Below, piece by piece: positions 10,760 through 22,800 of a DNA stretch of 64,000 bases; within the stretch, counting starts at the first letter, position 1; each line of letters starts with the position of its first letter. A program made the position numbers and the translations under genes. The notes beneath the pieces are model-generated. The model ran no database searches, was not told the DNA's origin, and saw only the letters and a program-made list of their open reading frames with translations. Source of the DNA: Limnanthes douglasii subsp. nivea (lineage: Eukaryota > Streptophyta > Magnoliopsida > Brassicales > Limnanthaceae); assembly GCA_036936605.1 (NCBI GenBank), contig JAUPFV010000001.1, positions 169,718,643 through 169,782,642 on the forward strand, in the 5' to 3' direction.

Positions 10760-11826
10760 TTTTTGCTTCTTGGAATGTTCGTGGTCTAAATGACCCTGTT
10801 ATGAAGAAAGACGTTACTGATTTTATTATTAGCAATAATATTTTCATCAAGATCCTTAGAGGAACTAAATTATGAATTCAAAAGCTCGATTCTATTATCC
10901 TAACTACGCCTCCATTGTGACATTTTATTAATAATCATAACTCGCATCCCTTTAGTCAAATTTGGATAATATATAATCTTAGGGTTATGACCACTTCCAT
11001 ATTATTCTTTTCTTCGCAATACATTCAATGCAAAGCTAAAATTTACAATACCCCTACTTCCTTCCGTCTTACAACCATTTATGCCTTTATGCCTTTACTT
11101 ATGGTCTGGAACGTATCCCTCTTTGGGTTGGACTTGAGTCTATCTCGGCTCAATATCAGGAGATGCTTTGGGTTACCATTAAATATTTTAATGTTATTCG
11201 TAAGCTAGATGAGCATATTGGATCCTCAGATAACTCGTCTCCTTCTATTGATGAGTTTAATCACCGTTGCTTCCAGTGTGAGTTTTGCGATTTGTGTTCA
11301 ACATGATTCTTCTTTAAACGACTAAACAATAATCTCATTAAACCAATCTTTTTGAGGAATGATCGAGTCCTTATAAAAAAGACTGAGAAAACTCATTTCC
11401 CATGTCCTACTTTCACTACGATTTTCTTTGATCCTCTCGTAACACCACTGCCACTCTTAACTCGGGAACCCTCAAAGGCGTAGGAAAAAACCTTTCAAAT
11501 TCTTTAACAAGTTGGAATCTCACCCTACTTTCAAACATATTGTCTCTATAAAGTGGAACATGCATAATTTAGATTACGATATGAATCAGGTCTCTCAAAA
11601 ACTTCTCAGACTCTAATTCTCTCTTTGAGACCTTAACCGCAAAGAATACAATGATATTGACAATCGTGTTTCTGCAGCCCAAAACGATGTCTTTCATGCT
11701 CAATCACTTCTTGCACAAAATCCTCTGAATTCTTTAATTTTATATAAAAAATAGAGGTGTCATCTAAATTTATCTTCCTTAATAGAGTCGAAGAATATTT
11801 TCTTAAGTTAAAATCCAAAGAGAACT
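10760..11826 (+). pseudogene. LINE-B ORF2 relic, endonuclease half
   Basis: The frame near 10770 reads SWNVRGLNDPVMKKDV, the classic N-terminus of plant LINE endonucleases. Further pieces in shifting frames follow: a segment around 11040-11200 with the expected TIYAF, a segment near 11230-11300 with DEFN and the C-X-D region, then IKPIFLRNDRVL and finally the EEYFLKLKSKE region that precedes the RT. There are many stops and frameshifts. The relic ends exactly at the chromovirus LTR (11827) and resumes at 40923. Confidence 0.75.
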
Positions 11827-12593
11827 TGATATGAACTTTACCAACAAATATGGTGAAACCCAATAACTAATATGGGTTTGGAACCCCAAGAACGTAACAA
11901 CAATCCTTGTTTGAGCATTGACCATTCACCTATAAAGATTAGAACCATGATAACGAGTTGGATAGTTTGAATGGCACAAGAATATCATGGTAAGTTCAAG
12001 AGTTAGTGTAAGAACAAAAAAGATACACTCACAATAATATGATTTTTTTGAAATCTAAATTGTTTTTGAGAATCTTGTGAAACCTCATATTTTTACTTGC
12101 AATACGCTCTAATTATATGATAGTCCAAATAAGAATTAAAGACAAACATCAATAAAAAACTCATAACAGCCCAAACATTTAAGTCCTTTCATTTGTTTTC
12201 TTGTAACTTATTTAAGCAATATTAAAGTCTTATAATTGTTGTTTTTATAACTCCATTAGTCAATAACAATAATCTGATTTTAATTAAAGTCATTTAATAA
12301 TAAGCAAACCCTTTTATTTCTCCCATTTAATTATTGTTCTCATAACTCCTCTATGAATCACTTTAATATAACTACTGTAGTTTTCTTTTGAGTCCAACTC
12401 CATACTATTAGAATCATTAGCCCAAGCACTTTAATTAGCCCTACAATTTTGGATTAGTCAATTAAATATATTTCTGAATTGTTTGGCTCTAAGTCTTGTC
12501 ACTGGGCTGCTAGAAAATGACAAAGAATCTGGTCCAGAATCAACTAAATTTCCACAGGTATGATCAACATATCCATCTCTTTGGTTTGCATCA
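11827..12593 (-). repeat. Chromovirus 3' LTR
   Basis: About 767 bp. It aligns with 30779-31098 plus 40290-40922 over its whole length, with matches such as ATTTGGCTCTAAGTCTTGTC, but with clear divergence and with extra internal repeat units in the other copy. On the minus strand it begins TGATGCAAAC and ends TTCATATCA. The pol frame extends into it as far as the stop at 12458. Confidence 0.85.
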
Positions 12594-12862
12594 TTCTCTT
12601 TCTCTTGAAAACGATTTGTTATCAAATCATCATCTACGTTAAAAGGAGAAAAATTAGTAACGTTAAACCATGCACTAATATTATACTCACATGGTAAGTC
12701 ACGTTTGTAGGCATTATCATTGATAGGATCTACGATTTGAAATAGCACGTCACCATGATGGAGGAGTTTTAAACATTATTAATTTGGAAAAGGTTCTTTC
12801 TTTAAGTGTAAACAAACCCAATATCCTTTTTAAACACCATTTTCTTACGTCCTTTATTATCT
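12458..12862 (-). pseudogene. Chromovirus pol C-terminus, running into the 3' LTR
   Basis: Downstream of the LINE-C insertion the frame reads DNKGRKKMVFKK, then after a shift VDPINDNAYKRDLPCEY, FNVTNFSPFNVDDDL and finally SPVTRLRAKQF, ending at a stop at 12458-12460. This order (GDGPF/INDNAYK/LPGEYNV/LSPF/PVTRSRAK) is the end of integrase in one chromovirus group. The last ~45 codons lie inside the LTR, whose inner edge is at 12593. Frame breaks near 12760 make it a pseudogene. No canonical chromodomain was recognised in this tail. Confidence 0.8.
12845..12862. repeat. Left target-site duplication of LINE-C
   Basis: TTACGTCCTTTATTATCT matches 15925-15942 (TTACGTCCTTTATTGTCT) with one difference. 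The two copies flank the minus-strand LINE exactly, next to its T-run (A-tail) on this side. The duplicated codons belong to the chromovirus pol motif NKGRKK. Confidence 0.9.
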
Positions 12863-15800
12863 CTTTTTTTTCCAAGAAAATATTTATTTATTGATGTTGA
12901 AAAAATGAGTTACATATGTTCAGATATTTATTACAGGATAGTAGCTTAAGTGCTACAAAGATTTGTCAGCTCTAAGTATTTAGATGCAGGTCAGGTTCTC
13001 CTTGTCATGTTTCCTAGTCCATAAGTATATCAACGTCCTTATTCTTCAGCTTCTCCGTCTCATAGTAGAAATTTAGCTTCTCCTTCTCCTTGTCTTTCAG
13101 CGTCACCATCTATCTTGTTATATGTCCTACAAAATAAAGAAATTTTTCATAACATGCCAAGTTGTTAACATCACTCAAAGAACCTAAGATATCCTAAGTT
13201 CAACAAGTCAAGTAAGATAATAATAGATAATGTTTAAGTGCATGTTTAGCTAACCAATCTGTAGCAGTATTCTGCTCTCTATAAATATGTTTCAATGTCA
13301 TTTGGGGCTTAATTAGGTTCCTACAGCATAGAATAATCTGTTCCAAGTGCCATGGATATTTACCTAAGGCTAACATGTTAAACAATCCTACAAAATCTAT
13401 CTCTTAATCAATCATGTTGAGATTTTTATCTTTACAGCATAACAAACCATTTAGTAGAGCATAAATTTCATCAGTCATTGGAGAATATTTCCCTATTACA
13501 TTTCATTTAGCTAAGATTAGGTTACCTAGTTCATCTCTCAAGATAAAACCATAGCTTGATTCTCCATTGATTAAAGTTGAGCCATCATAGTTCAGCTTAA
13601 AATGATTGTGTAAAGGTAAATTCCATTTAACATATATAAAAGGTTTGGAATGTTTGGAATGATTAAAGCACCTTAAGTATTTAGCTATATGTGAATCATC
13701 TATCCAATGTTTTCGAGTAAGTGCTGATGTAGAGTATAAAAAATAAGCATAAAAGATACATGATTAATTATCTTTTTGTGTGAGATATCTATGTTTTGAT
13801 ATTTACATTTGTTTCTGGCAATCCATATGGTCCAGATTATCAAAGCAGGTAAAATGGTACGTATGTGAATTGCTTTAGGAATTGATAGTAGCTATAGGTT
13901 AATAATATGATTAGCTGTCATGTGTCTGCCTATTTTATTGTTGAATTTTCCATAAATAAAGGCATGATTTAGTGATTCAATGTTCTGGCATTAAAACATT
14001 TTGAAGCAAGTTGGAATCCTTTTCTCTGTAATATTGTATCTACACTAATGAAGTTGTTTAAAACTCTCCAAAGGGTGAAAGAACACTTCTTTGGAGAGAT
14101 ATTGTTCCATATGTTCCTTTTGATTACTGAGATTGAATCTTTTTGTCTTATGACATTAACTGTCTCTTTTAAATTAAAGGTTCCATCAACGGAAAGCTTG
14201 ATGGAGACTTTAATATTTAAGTTAATTTGTGTTTTGATGATTCTATTGATGTTTGCAGGTGGTAAATAAGATTGTAATTTAGGTAAATCCCAGTTATTAT
14301 TGTTCCAGAAATCAGTTACCTTTGTTAGAGAATAATAGTGTGAATTAGATTTGGTTAAAGTGATTAAAGATTTATTATAGTGCAAACTATCTAACCAGAA
14401 GTCCAGTTCTCCCTTGCCTAATTTCCAGTTTATATGATTCTCAACTTCTTATTTAATCTCAAACATTATTTTCCAAGTTTTATAGTCTGTGGATCTTAAA
14501 AAGGATTGAAAATGGTGAATGTTTTGGCAATATTTAGAATGCATCAACTTGGACCACATGATTTTATTATTTGTAAAGTTAAACCAAAGTATAAATGAAT
14601 AGGCTTTCTGAAAGTTCCTTATATTAAGACCATTTTCATTGTGTGGTTTACATATATTGTTCCAATTGCACCATAACATTGTTTTATTATTTTCACTGTA
14701 ACCCCATATAAATTTATTCAACACTTTGTTAATTCTAGATATTACTTTTAAAGGTAGATTAATGGATTGTAAGTAATAGTTTGGGTAAGATAAGAGAACA
14801 TGCTTGATTAATATTATTCTTCCCCCAAATGAAATATTTTTTGAGTTCCATTTATTGATTTTGTTTCTTATCTTTTCTATTAAGTCGTCAAAGTGAATAG
14901 AATAATTATTTGTATGGATTGGGATACCTAAATATTGAAGAGGTAAATTAGCTTGTTTGAAGCATAAGAGTTTTTCCATGGCATTTATCCTAGTTTTACT
15001 CATGTTTGTGGAGGCTATAAATGTTGTTTTTTGTATATTAATTTGTTGGCAATATAACAGTTAGTATATATCTAAATGTTTTGAAAGTTTCTTTATGTTT
15101 ATTGGTGAACCATTTAGAAATAGAATTATATCATCAACATATGCAAACAATTAATATTTAAGGAACCTCTCATGTTATAGGTCATAATTTGTATTGGCCA
15201 ATTAAGTTATTTATTCATTTTATTAAAAATTCTTCTGCTATAATAAAAAGGCTTGGGGACAGAGGGTCCCCCTGCCTTAAACCATTACTAGAGTTGAATA
15301 AGCCATTAGTTTTACCATTAATTATCACTCAGTATGAGATATTTTCAATACTTTTCTTTATTCGCTTTATAACTTGTTGATTAAAACCAAAAGATAACAT
15401 AACCTCATATATGAACCTAAATTCAAGTTTGTCGAAGGCTTTTAACATATCCAGGCTAATTATTAAATTGTCCCCTATGGGTTTTCTATTAAGATCTCTA
15501 ACCATTTCTTCAGTTATTAAAACGTTGTCTTGTATTGTTCTTTTTTCAATGTAGGCACCTTGTTCTTTTGAAATGATTAGAGGAAGTAACTTAGCTAATC
15601 TATTATTCAGTCTTTTAGAGATATTTATGTTAAGAACTGAACGTAAGCTTATAGGTCTATATTGCAGCCAAGTTTTGGGTGATTTAACCTTGGGTATTAA
15701 AAAAATAAGGGTTGCAAAAAGACATTTAGGGATAGCATTTTTAGTAAAGTAATCTATGACGGCTTTAAGAAGATCATCTTGGATTATAAACCATCATGAT

Positions 15801-15924
15801 AAGTAGAATCCGGAGTTGAATCCATCAACTCTAGAAGCACTGTTAAGGTTTAGGTTTTTTATGACATTGTGTAAATCATCCATTGATGGCATTTCCAATA
15901 TATATTCATATCATCTTTAGGTTT
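12863..15924 (-). mobile_element. 5'-truncated LINE (LINE-C) inserted in chromovirus pol
   Basis: About 3.06 kb on the minus strand, bounded by an 18-bp TSD. The 3' end is on the left with an 8-T run (12864-12871); the 5' end is truncated just before the RT, so endonuclease and ORF1 are missing. The length and long TSD are typical of LINE integration. It shares the RNase H-bearing architecture of the LINEs at 1-7245 but is far more decayed. Confidence 0.9.
13190..15880 (-). pseudogene. LINE-C ORF2 relic: RT, zf-RVT, RNase H
   Basis: From right to left: the start of the RT (a VDGFNSG-like piece near 15810, and the [10 protein letters not shown] piece near 15260, corresponding to GDPLSP), the post-RT region in an open frame at 14449-15003 (NLPLQYLGIPI, then FGGRIILIKHVL, then KPHNENGLNIRN), zf-RVT at 13969-14385, and RNase H at about 13200-13620 (YDGSTLINGESS, DEIYAL, TATDWLAKHAL). 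Stops occur every 100-500 bp and the catalytic FADD block is unreadable. The protein cannot be made. Confidence 0.82.
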
Positions 15925-15942
15925 TTACGTCCTTTATTGTCT
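15925..15942. repeat. Right target-site duplication of LINE-C
   Basis: TTACGTCCTTTATTGTCT; see the left copy at 12845-12862. To its right the chromovirus pol frame resumes without loss of sequence. Confidence 0.9.
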
Positions 15943-18775
15943 TGATTAACATATTATTTAGTCTTTCTTTCCATGTTCATCCGCGCGTCTTCATGAATTG
16001 ATTTGACAAATTCTGTCATTTTTTCTCCATCAAAATTCACACGTTCACTTAAAGTAAATACGTTAAATTCAAAGGAGATAATGGGTTAAAACCATAAACA
16101 ATTTCAAATGAGGGAATACTTGGTTGCAGAATATATGCTTCTATTGTAAGCAAATTCAACATCTAGAAAACAATCTTCCTATGTTTTCAAGCTTTTTTTA
16201 TAATATCACGTGATAAAAAGATAAGGATTTATTCACTACTTCAGTTTGACCGTCTGTTTATGGGTACAAGTAGTTGGAAAACCACAACTTAGTTTCCAGT
16301 TTCCCCATAAAGTCTTCCAAAAGTAACTTAAAAACTTTGCATATTAAGTAGAAACAATTGTTTTAGGCATGCCATGTAATATAACAATTTCTTTGAAAAA
16401 AAAAATAACTATATGGTTTGTATTAATAGTTTTATAACATGTAATGAAGTGTGCCATTTTGGAAAATTGATCTACCACCACAAAAAAATGAATTTCTCCC
16501 CCTCTTGGTCCTAGCTAAGTCTAAAATAAAATATGTAGATATATCAGTCCAAGGTGTACAAGGTATCGGTGAAGAGGTATACAACCCATGGGGTTTCAAC
16601 TTAAATTTTTCATGTTTACACGGAATGCACCTCTCATAGATATTTATCACGTCACGTTTCATACGAGGCCAAAAGAAATGTTCATGCGGAATTCCTAAAG
16701 TTTTGGCTACACCAAAATGACCCATCAAACCACCACCATAAGCTTCTCTCACAAGTAATTCACGGAGAGAGCATAAAGGTACACACACTGTATTCGTACA
16801 GAATAGAAACCCATTTTGTTTATAAAACATACCAAAGGATATTTTTTGCATGCATGTAATACTTCACCAAAATTAGAATCATGTGTATATAAATTATTAA
16901 TATATTTAAAGTTAAGAATTTTTGTATATATAATAGAAAGTAACGCATACCTACAAGACAATGCATCAGCCACCACATTTTCTTTATCTTACTTGTGTAT
17001 CATCACATAAGGAAATGTTTCAATGAACTTAACCCACTTTGCATGAAATTTGTTGAGGCTTTGTTGTCTTTTTAAATATGGTGTGGATTACAAACTCCGT
17101 TGGCCATATATAGTGGTGTCAATTTTCCAGGCCTTGACCAACACATAAAGCTCCTTATCATAAGTGAGATAATTTAAAGATGCTCACTCAATGTTTCACT
17201 AAAATAAGAAATCAGACGACTTTTTTGCATCAAAACGGCTCTGATTCCCAGGCTTGAGGCATCACACCCAAATTTAAAAGTGTTATGAAAGTTAAGTAGG
17301 ACAAACAAATGTGCATCAGCTAACTTATCCTTTATCACATTTAAATGCATCTTCTTTTTCTTCTTCTTCTTCTCGCTTATATGAAACAATTTTCTTGATA
17401 ACTTTGGTAAGAGCATCAACTAAGCTACTAAAATCTCGCAGAAAACGATTACATAAGATCTCATTTGATCATTGTAGGGGTTGGACAATCTCGAATTCCT
17501 TTCACCTTCTCTACGTCTAGTTTAACTCCTCCCTTACTTACAACAAAACCAAAAAAGACAAGTTTATCCGTATAAAATGTGCACTTATTGAGATTAGCAT
17601 AAAACTTTTCTTTCTTTAAAATTTTGAAAATAAATTTCAAATGCATCACATGTTCTACGAGATTCATGATATATATTAATATATCATCAAAATATACAAG
17701 TATAAATCTGACAATAAAAGAACATAAAACACGGTTCATCAAACATATAAATGTTCTCGGAGTATTAGTTGAACCAAAAGGAATCACTAACCACTTATAC
17801 AACCCATATTTATTTTTCAATGCATTTTCCCTTTCATTATCTTCTTTCATCCAAATATGATGATATCAAATTTTAAGATAAATCTTTGTAAAGACACAAG
17901 AACCATTTCATTTGTCAAGCATGTGATCTTGTATAAGAATGAGATTACAATACTTTATCGCTATATTGTTGATGACTCGAGAATCAACACACATCCGTAA
18001 CGTTCCATCATTTTTAGGAACTAATAGCAGAGAAACTACACACATGCTCATACTTTCACACATATACCATTTTTCCAATAATTCACTTACTTGGCGCTGA
18101 TGTTCCTTAGTTTACTTAAGGTTACTCTTATAGGTATGTTCATCAAGAATTGATGCACCAGGTATGAAATAAATTTGATGTTAAATCCTTCGAAGTAGAT
18201 ATAAACCATAAGTTATATCATCTGAAAGAACATCTTCAAACTGTTGCAAAAGAGAAACAACCTAGCTCGGCTAATTACCAATTGATATGATTAGTTCGTA
18301 AAAGAGTCTCATTATACATTAGTATAATAAGGGTTGGTTTCAAAGCAAAGCTCTTATGATCTCACTTTTTTGTGCCATGTAACTGAATTTTTCCTCTCTT
18401 GCTCTCACTATGGCCGAATCATCTCTCTTTCTTTTTTGTCTCATAATTTTTTAGGTCTCTTTCATTTTTTTCTTTTTTCTCTTTATTTTGTTTCAATTTT
18501 GACCATCGTTTCTGGAACATTTGATTTCTATAACTTTGAGATTAAATGGTCCTCTATAACCTATTTTAGAGGTAATGGAACAAGAGTAATAAGCTGTTTT
18601 TTTAAAGTGAAAGAATGTATATTTGTAAAATATTCATGGGTAACCCTCATATCATATAACCATGACCTTTCCAATAATAAATGGCACACATATATTAGAA
18701 CTACATTGTATAGAACATTATTTTTGTATTTTCCAATAGATAATACCTCCAAAACTTGTTTGGTCACCTTAGTCT
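15943..18775 (-). pseudogene. Chromovirus protease (end), RT, RNase H and integrase relic
   Basis: Read on the minus strand from 18775: VTKQVLEVLSIGKYKNN and ACHLLL-type protease text (18561-18770), then the RT start (QFEDVLSDDITYG near 18250, LLLVPKNDGTLRMCVDSR near 18010), the palm motif YFDDILIY in the frame 17461-17850, RNase H remnants (FKFGCDASSLGIRAV near 17270), and the integrase zinc-binding domain and core start at 16432-16851 (GLMGHFGVAKT, then CIPCKHEK). Degenerate core text follows ([15 protein letters not shown]) to the LINE-C site. Frames are broken many times. The + strand open frame at 18334-18825 is only the shadow of this gene. Confidence 0.85.
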
Positions 18776-19137
18776 TGGTATGGGTAATTTATGATAAATG
18801 GTATTTTAGGAAGTTTGTAAGTTGAATATAAATTTCTTAGTAAAGAGTAGCGAGATAAGAGATGAGTATACCTGTATTTAATGTTTCTGGAAAAGTCCAA
18901 CCCATTAAATGAAGTTGGTTGGGGAATTTATACTAATTCTATGACCCATAGGCCTTATGGGTCAGACCCTGGATCCAGTTCAATCCTTAAAGCCCAAACC
19001 TTAAATAATGTTAGCACACAGTTGAGTCACGCATTGACTGGTCTGACTGTTCTTGATTTGCGTGGTCAAAGATATATTGCCGAACTGCCCCTCCGGTTTA
19101 CACATCAATGTCCTTCCAAAAATATCCGACACTATCA
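18776..19137 (-). repeat. Tat1 3' LTR
   Basis: Begins TGGTATGGGTAATTT and ends GACACTATCA on the + strand. It aligns end to end with 28564-28924. Immediately inside (19138 on) the minus strand reads AAAAAGGGTTAT, a short polypurine tract used to prime plus-strand DNA. Confidence 0.92.
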
Positions 19138-19518
19138 ATAACCCTTTTTGTTCTTTCAAAAATATTTTTGGAGTATCTAACTTATTCATGAAAAGACATG
19201 GGTCGGATCCGAAGGGGTTTCTTTTTGTAGATGAAAAGCCAACGGTTATAAATTCAAAATTTGACACATGTCACATTTTGATTCAACCTTTCAGCCGTTT
19301 TTCTTTCTTGGGAGTTGTACCTATTTTCAAAAGGTAATTAGGGTAGACTTAATCGCCCCTAATCATTATTCAAACCGTTTCATCTTCCCCAAAAGAAATA
19401 GTCAAGTGGCTTTATCTCTATTTAAACCTGTTTTACTGCTTGGTTTCTCATAACCTGATGCATTTTCTAGAGAGAGAAAGCTTGAGTTTTCGATTTTACT
19501 CTATCTTTAAGAAGTTAT
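19138..19518 (+). other. Leader region of the Tat1 antisense gene
   Basis: Non-coding. It contains the PPT at the LTR edge and a TATA-like TATTTAAA at 19419-19426, 93 bp before the ATG, followed by a pyrimidine- and GA-rich stretch (AGAGAGAGAAAGC). The corresponding part of Tat2 has the same arrangement. Confidence 0.55.
19419..19426 (+). promoter_or_regulatory. Candidate TATA box of Tat1 antisense gene
   Basis: TATTTAAA lies 93 bp upstream of the ATG at 19519. Tat2 has TATAAATTAA at the equivalent place (31801-31810). The shared position in two diverged copies is the only evidence; no transcript data are available. Confidence 0.5.
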
Positions 19519-22324
19519 ATGTTCACTACTAGAACATCTTTGATTAAAGGGGGTGGGTTAAACCTATTAGACTTAGAGAAAGCAATAAAAGAGGCAAGAC
19601 ATGAGGCAAGGATCGGAGTCGGACTCCCTACTTCTCCTGGTGAAATGGTTAGCCCAGTGGTGCTAGAATCTGATAAGAGCACATCATCATCTAGAACATC
19701 GGTAACGCGAACACCGTCTTTCATTCATACATTATCTACTTTAGCATTTGAACCTTCAGTTCAAACATCTTTAGATTCTTCTCCTAAGAGAAAAACCGTT
19801 TCTAGTGTTAGAAAGCCCTCATTTTTCATAGCCATGAGATCATATACAGAAGAGGTCACGCCTCAGAGAGTTACTCGACTCTCCAAATCTAAATGCACCC
19901 CTTTTTTGTCCAAAAATATTAGTTCGGATGCATTAAACCCTACTGCCCAAACCCTAGTAAATCCAAACAACATGTCTCTCCATGATAAGGCCACCCAAGT
20001 TGAAAAATAGGCCAATAATGCTAAGTTGACAGAACAACGGTTAACTATAATGGAGCAAGTTATGGAGGACAGTGGGGAAGACACCCCACTAGAGACATCC
20101 GGACAGACTGAGAATACTATACCAGATCGATCGAACTGGCAAAAAGCAATAATTCTTAACACCGAATCACTTCCGGGGTGTTTAGAGGGAAAAATTGGGC
20201 CAAATCTTCGCAAGGTCAGTGTGAAATATTTGTTGGCCCTTCAAAAAATTAACTACGTGTATAGACACACACAACTGAACTAGATCAGATACTAATAAAG
20301 TGGGGCTTCCTAGAATCTATTAAAGTTAGGATCCCAGTTACACCAGAGACTCATTTAGATTGCAAGATAAATAAACTGGTGGTGTACACCGAAGTGTTAA
20401 ACTGGGGACTTCGGTTTCCCTTGGACCCGAAAGTAGTTCGGTACTTTCATCTGATTAAGCTTTGCCCCAGCCTGCTGAGTCTGAATGCCTGGTATACCCT
20501 CCTAGCCATGATCATTACTTCCATGCTACCAAAGATTCCATTGCCCATGGATCAATTTACTGCCGTTGCTGGTTTATGTAGGAACCATCAGATACCCTTC
20601 TATCAGTACAACATGAGGAATGGCTACAAGGTAGTGAACGACCTGCTAGAGGCTGAGAAACCATGGAGGACCCAACTTTTGTTCATTAGCGGAGCCTGGG
20701 AGAGTGGAAAAAATATCAACTACCAAACAAATCTGAGTCAATTGATTAGGTATTGTAGGAGCTCAGGTAACACTCTTTTTGTTCTTTTACCCATATTTAA
20801 ACTCTCTATTGTTTAGACCGAACTGATTGTAGTTTTTATTCTGCAGTGCTTTCTAAAATGTATCCTGAGCACTTGGAGGCTGGAAAAGCTACCTTTGGCA
20901 AATTGAACCGATGGGAAGTAGAAACATGGAAGCTTGGCTTTCATAAATGTTTTATCAGTGGAAACATATTAAAGGCTCACCTGTAGAACAACACTGGAAG
21001 CATAAACCTCTTTTGGGAACAACTAACCACCCTCCTTTAGCAGATGTTATACTGAGAAGGACATAGGGAAAGGATGGAAATTTGTACTTACCAGCCCGGA
21101 GTAAAGCTCCTAGTCATCTAGACAAAATGAAGAATAAAAAGAAGACTGGAACTGATCTATCTCTCAAGAATCCCGAAGTAGCCCATTCGGAAAATCCTGA
21201 AAGGATAAATGCTGTCTTGTTGGAAGTTGTGGCTGCAAGAGTTGGGGAAACTGGGGAATCTGATTGGTCCCCCCAGGTTAAGAAGAGAGGTTATAAAAGT
21301 CCCAAGGAAGGCGATGACCGAATAACAAAAAAGAAGAACAAGAGTAATCCAGGGTCAGAGGTAATTCTCCGGCGTCCGTTTGACAATCTTACACTCCTAA
21401 CTGAAGTTCCTCCATAGGTAGAGGCACCCGTTATCTCTTCTTCTCTAATATTTCCAACAACTAGCCTTCTATTGAAGAAAATGTCAACCTTGATGTGTTC
21501 CGCAATATGTACTTCAACGACCTGGACAAGGATGATTTGTTGGATCCTTCCCTCAGCCTAGTATTCCTTATGTCGTCACTTATAATGGCGAATCTTTCGA
21601 TGTGTCAAGAGAACATGACACCTTATGGCATGAATTTTGGGGCTTTATTACGACAATAGTGGATTTGGAGAGGCAGGTCAAAGAGCAAGTTGAGAATATC
21701 GATACTCTTACCTGAAAAAACCAGAGTTTGAAGAACCATCTCTCCACTGCTCAGCAGAAAATAGAAGCCTTAAACAAAGAGAAGGAGGGCTTGGCTACCA
21801 AATTGTGCCAATCCAAGAGTGCTCAAGACGAGATCCATACCAAATATTCTACCTTGGATAACAATTCCTCTAGTGAGATTAAAACCTTGAAGGAACAACA
21901 AACCACCAGCACTTACATGATCGTTACTTTAACCGAAGAGAAAGAGAAGCTAGAAAAATCTCTTTCAGAGAAAGAAAAATAGAACAAATATCTAAAAGAC
22001 AACAAGACTCAAGAGCTAGCTGCAACCATAGAGAAGTATGCTGCTGGGGTAGTGGATTCTCTGGAAAAGAGGGACGAGGGAATCAAATTGGATATGGTTA
22101 TAATTTTCCACTAGACCTTCCCCAAAAAGTATCCAGTTACTCTATGGAAGTATGTTCAGTATGAAGACATCCATTTTCATACAATGAGAAAAGGTGATAA
22201 AAACGGTTTTTATTCTCCAAGTGATAGCGATTCAGATGAGGGAACTGATGAGAGCTCAAACACTGATTCTAAGAGTCCCAAGACAGATGAGGGTAAGCAA
22301 AAATCCGAAGAGAACAAACCCTAA
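19519..22324 (+). pseudogene. Tat1 antisense gene: PF04195-like domain, coiled coil, acidic tail; one intron
   Basis: Start ATG at 19519 (MFTTRTSLIKGGGLNL). Regions: a Ser/Thr-rich N-terminus; a conserved core (SLPGCLEGKIGP, KVSVKYLLALQKINY, NWGLRFPLDPKVVRYFHL, SLNAWYTLL, QLLFISGAWESG) resembling the PF04195 'putative gypsy type transposon' family; after an 80-bp intron (20767-20846) more of the core (MYPEHLEAGKATFGKLNRW); a coiled coil at about 21660-22060; and a Ser/Asp/Glu-rich tail (SPSDSDSDEGTDE). Lesions: TAG at 20008-20010, a +2 shift in an AC run near 20270, and several stops after 20980. The function is unknown; the coiled coil suggests a self-associating or RNA-binding protein. It runs opposite to gag-pol. 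Confidence 0.82.
20767..20846 (+). other. 80-bp GT-AG intron in the antisense gene
   Basis: The intron starts GTAACAC after GCTCAG, is T-rich, and ends TTATTCTGCAG. Joining 20766 to 20847 (a phase-1 junction) connects the two open stretches in frame; reading through meets a stop (TAG at about 20814). The length and composition suit a plant intron. Because genomic RNA is made from the other strand, this intron would not be removed during retrotransposition. Confidence 0.75.
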
Positions 22325-22358
22325 GGTTATAATGTTTATTTTTTTTATGTTCAATACT

Positions 22359-22436
22359 AAAGTCCTTGGATGACCAAGTCATTTTGTTATCTCTTTCAAT
22401 CCTTGTTTTGTAAACCAAAGTCCTTGGATGGCCAAG
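22359..22436. repeat. Pair of short palindromes downstream of the antisense gene
   Basis: AAAGTCCTTGGATGACCAAG (22360-22379) and AAAGTCCTTGGATGGCCAAG (22417-22436). Each can fold as CTTGG/CCAAG. Tat2 has the same pair after its antisense gene (33863-33965). They may belong to the 3' UTR of this gene. Confidence 0.7.
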
Positions 22437-22800
22437 TAATTTTTGTGATTGTGGATTGGACTCGTTCCGATCAGGTTATAATGTCAAGTCTTTCTTTCGT
22501 TCGAACTCCTTTTTCTTCTTATGGTTAATGTTTAACTGGTATTTAATTTTTCCGACTTGTTTAATAAATGTTTAATTTTTTTAAATCACTTCAACATTAT
22601 TTCATTTTGAAGGGTGAAAGTCTTGAATAACTCTGATCATGAGTGTTTAATAAATCTGATTAAATGTTGTATAAATCCGATCATCTCAAATATACCTCAT
22701 TTGAGAGCCGGGATATTTAATAAGTATTCAATTTATCCAATCTCCTCGTACTACCCACAACAAATTTGAAGAAGTCATAAGATACCATTGGTTAAAAACT

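Noticed and set aside
18334..18825. 163-residue + strand ORF as a membrane protein gene
   Set aside because: It is the antisense shadow of the chromovirus protease region, readable on the minus strand as VTKQVLEVLSIGKYK.
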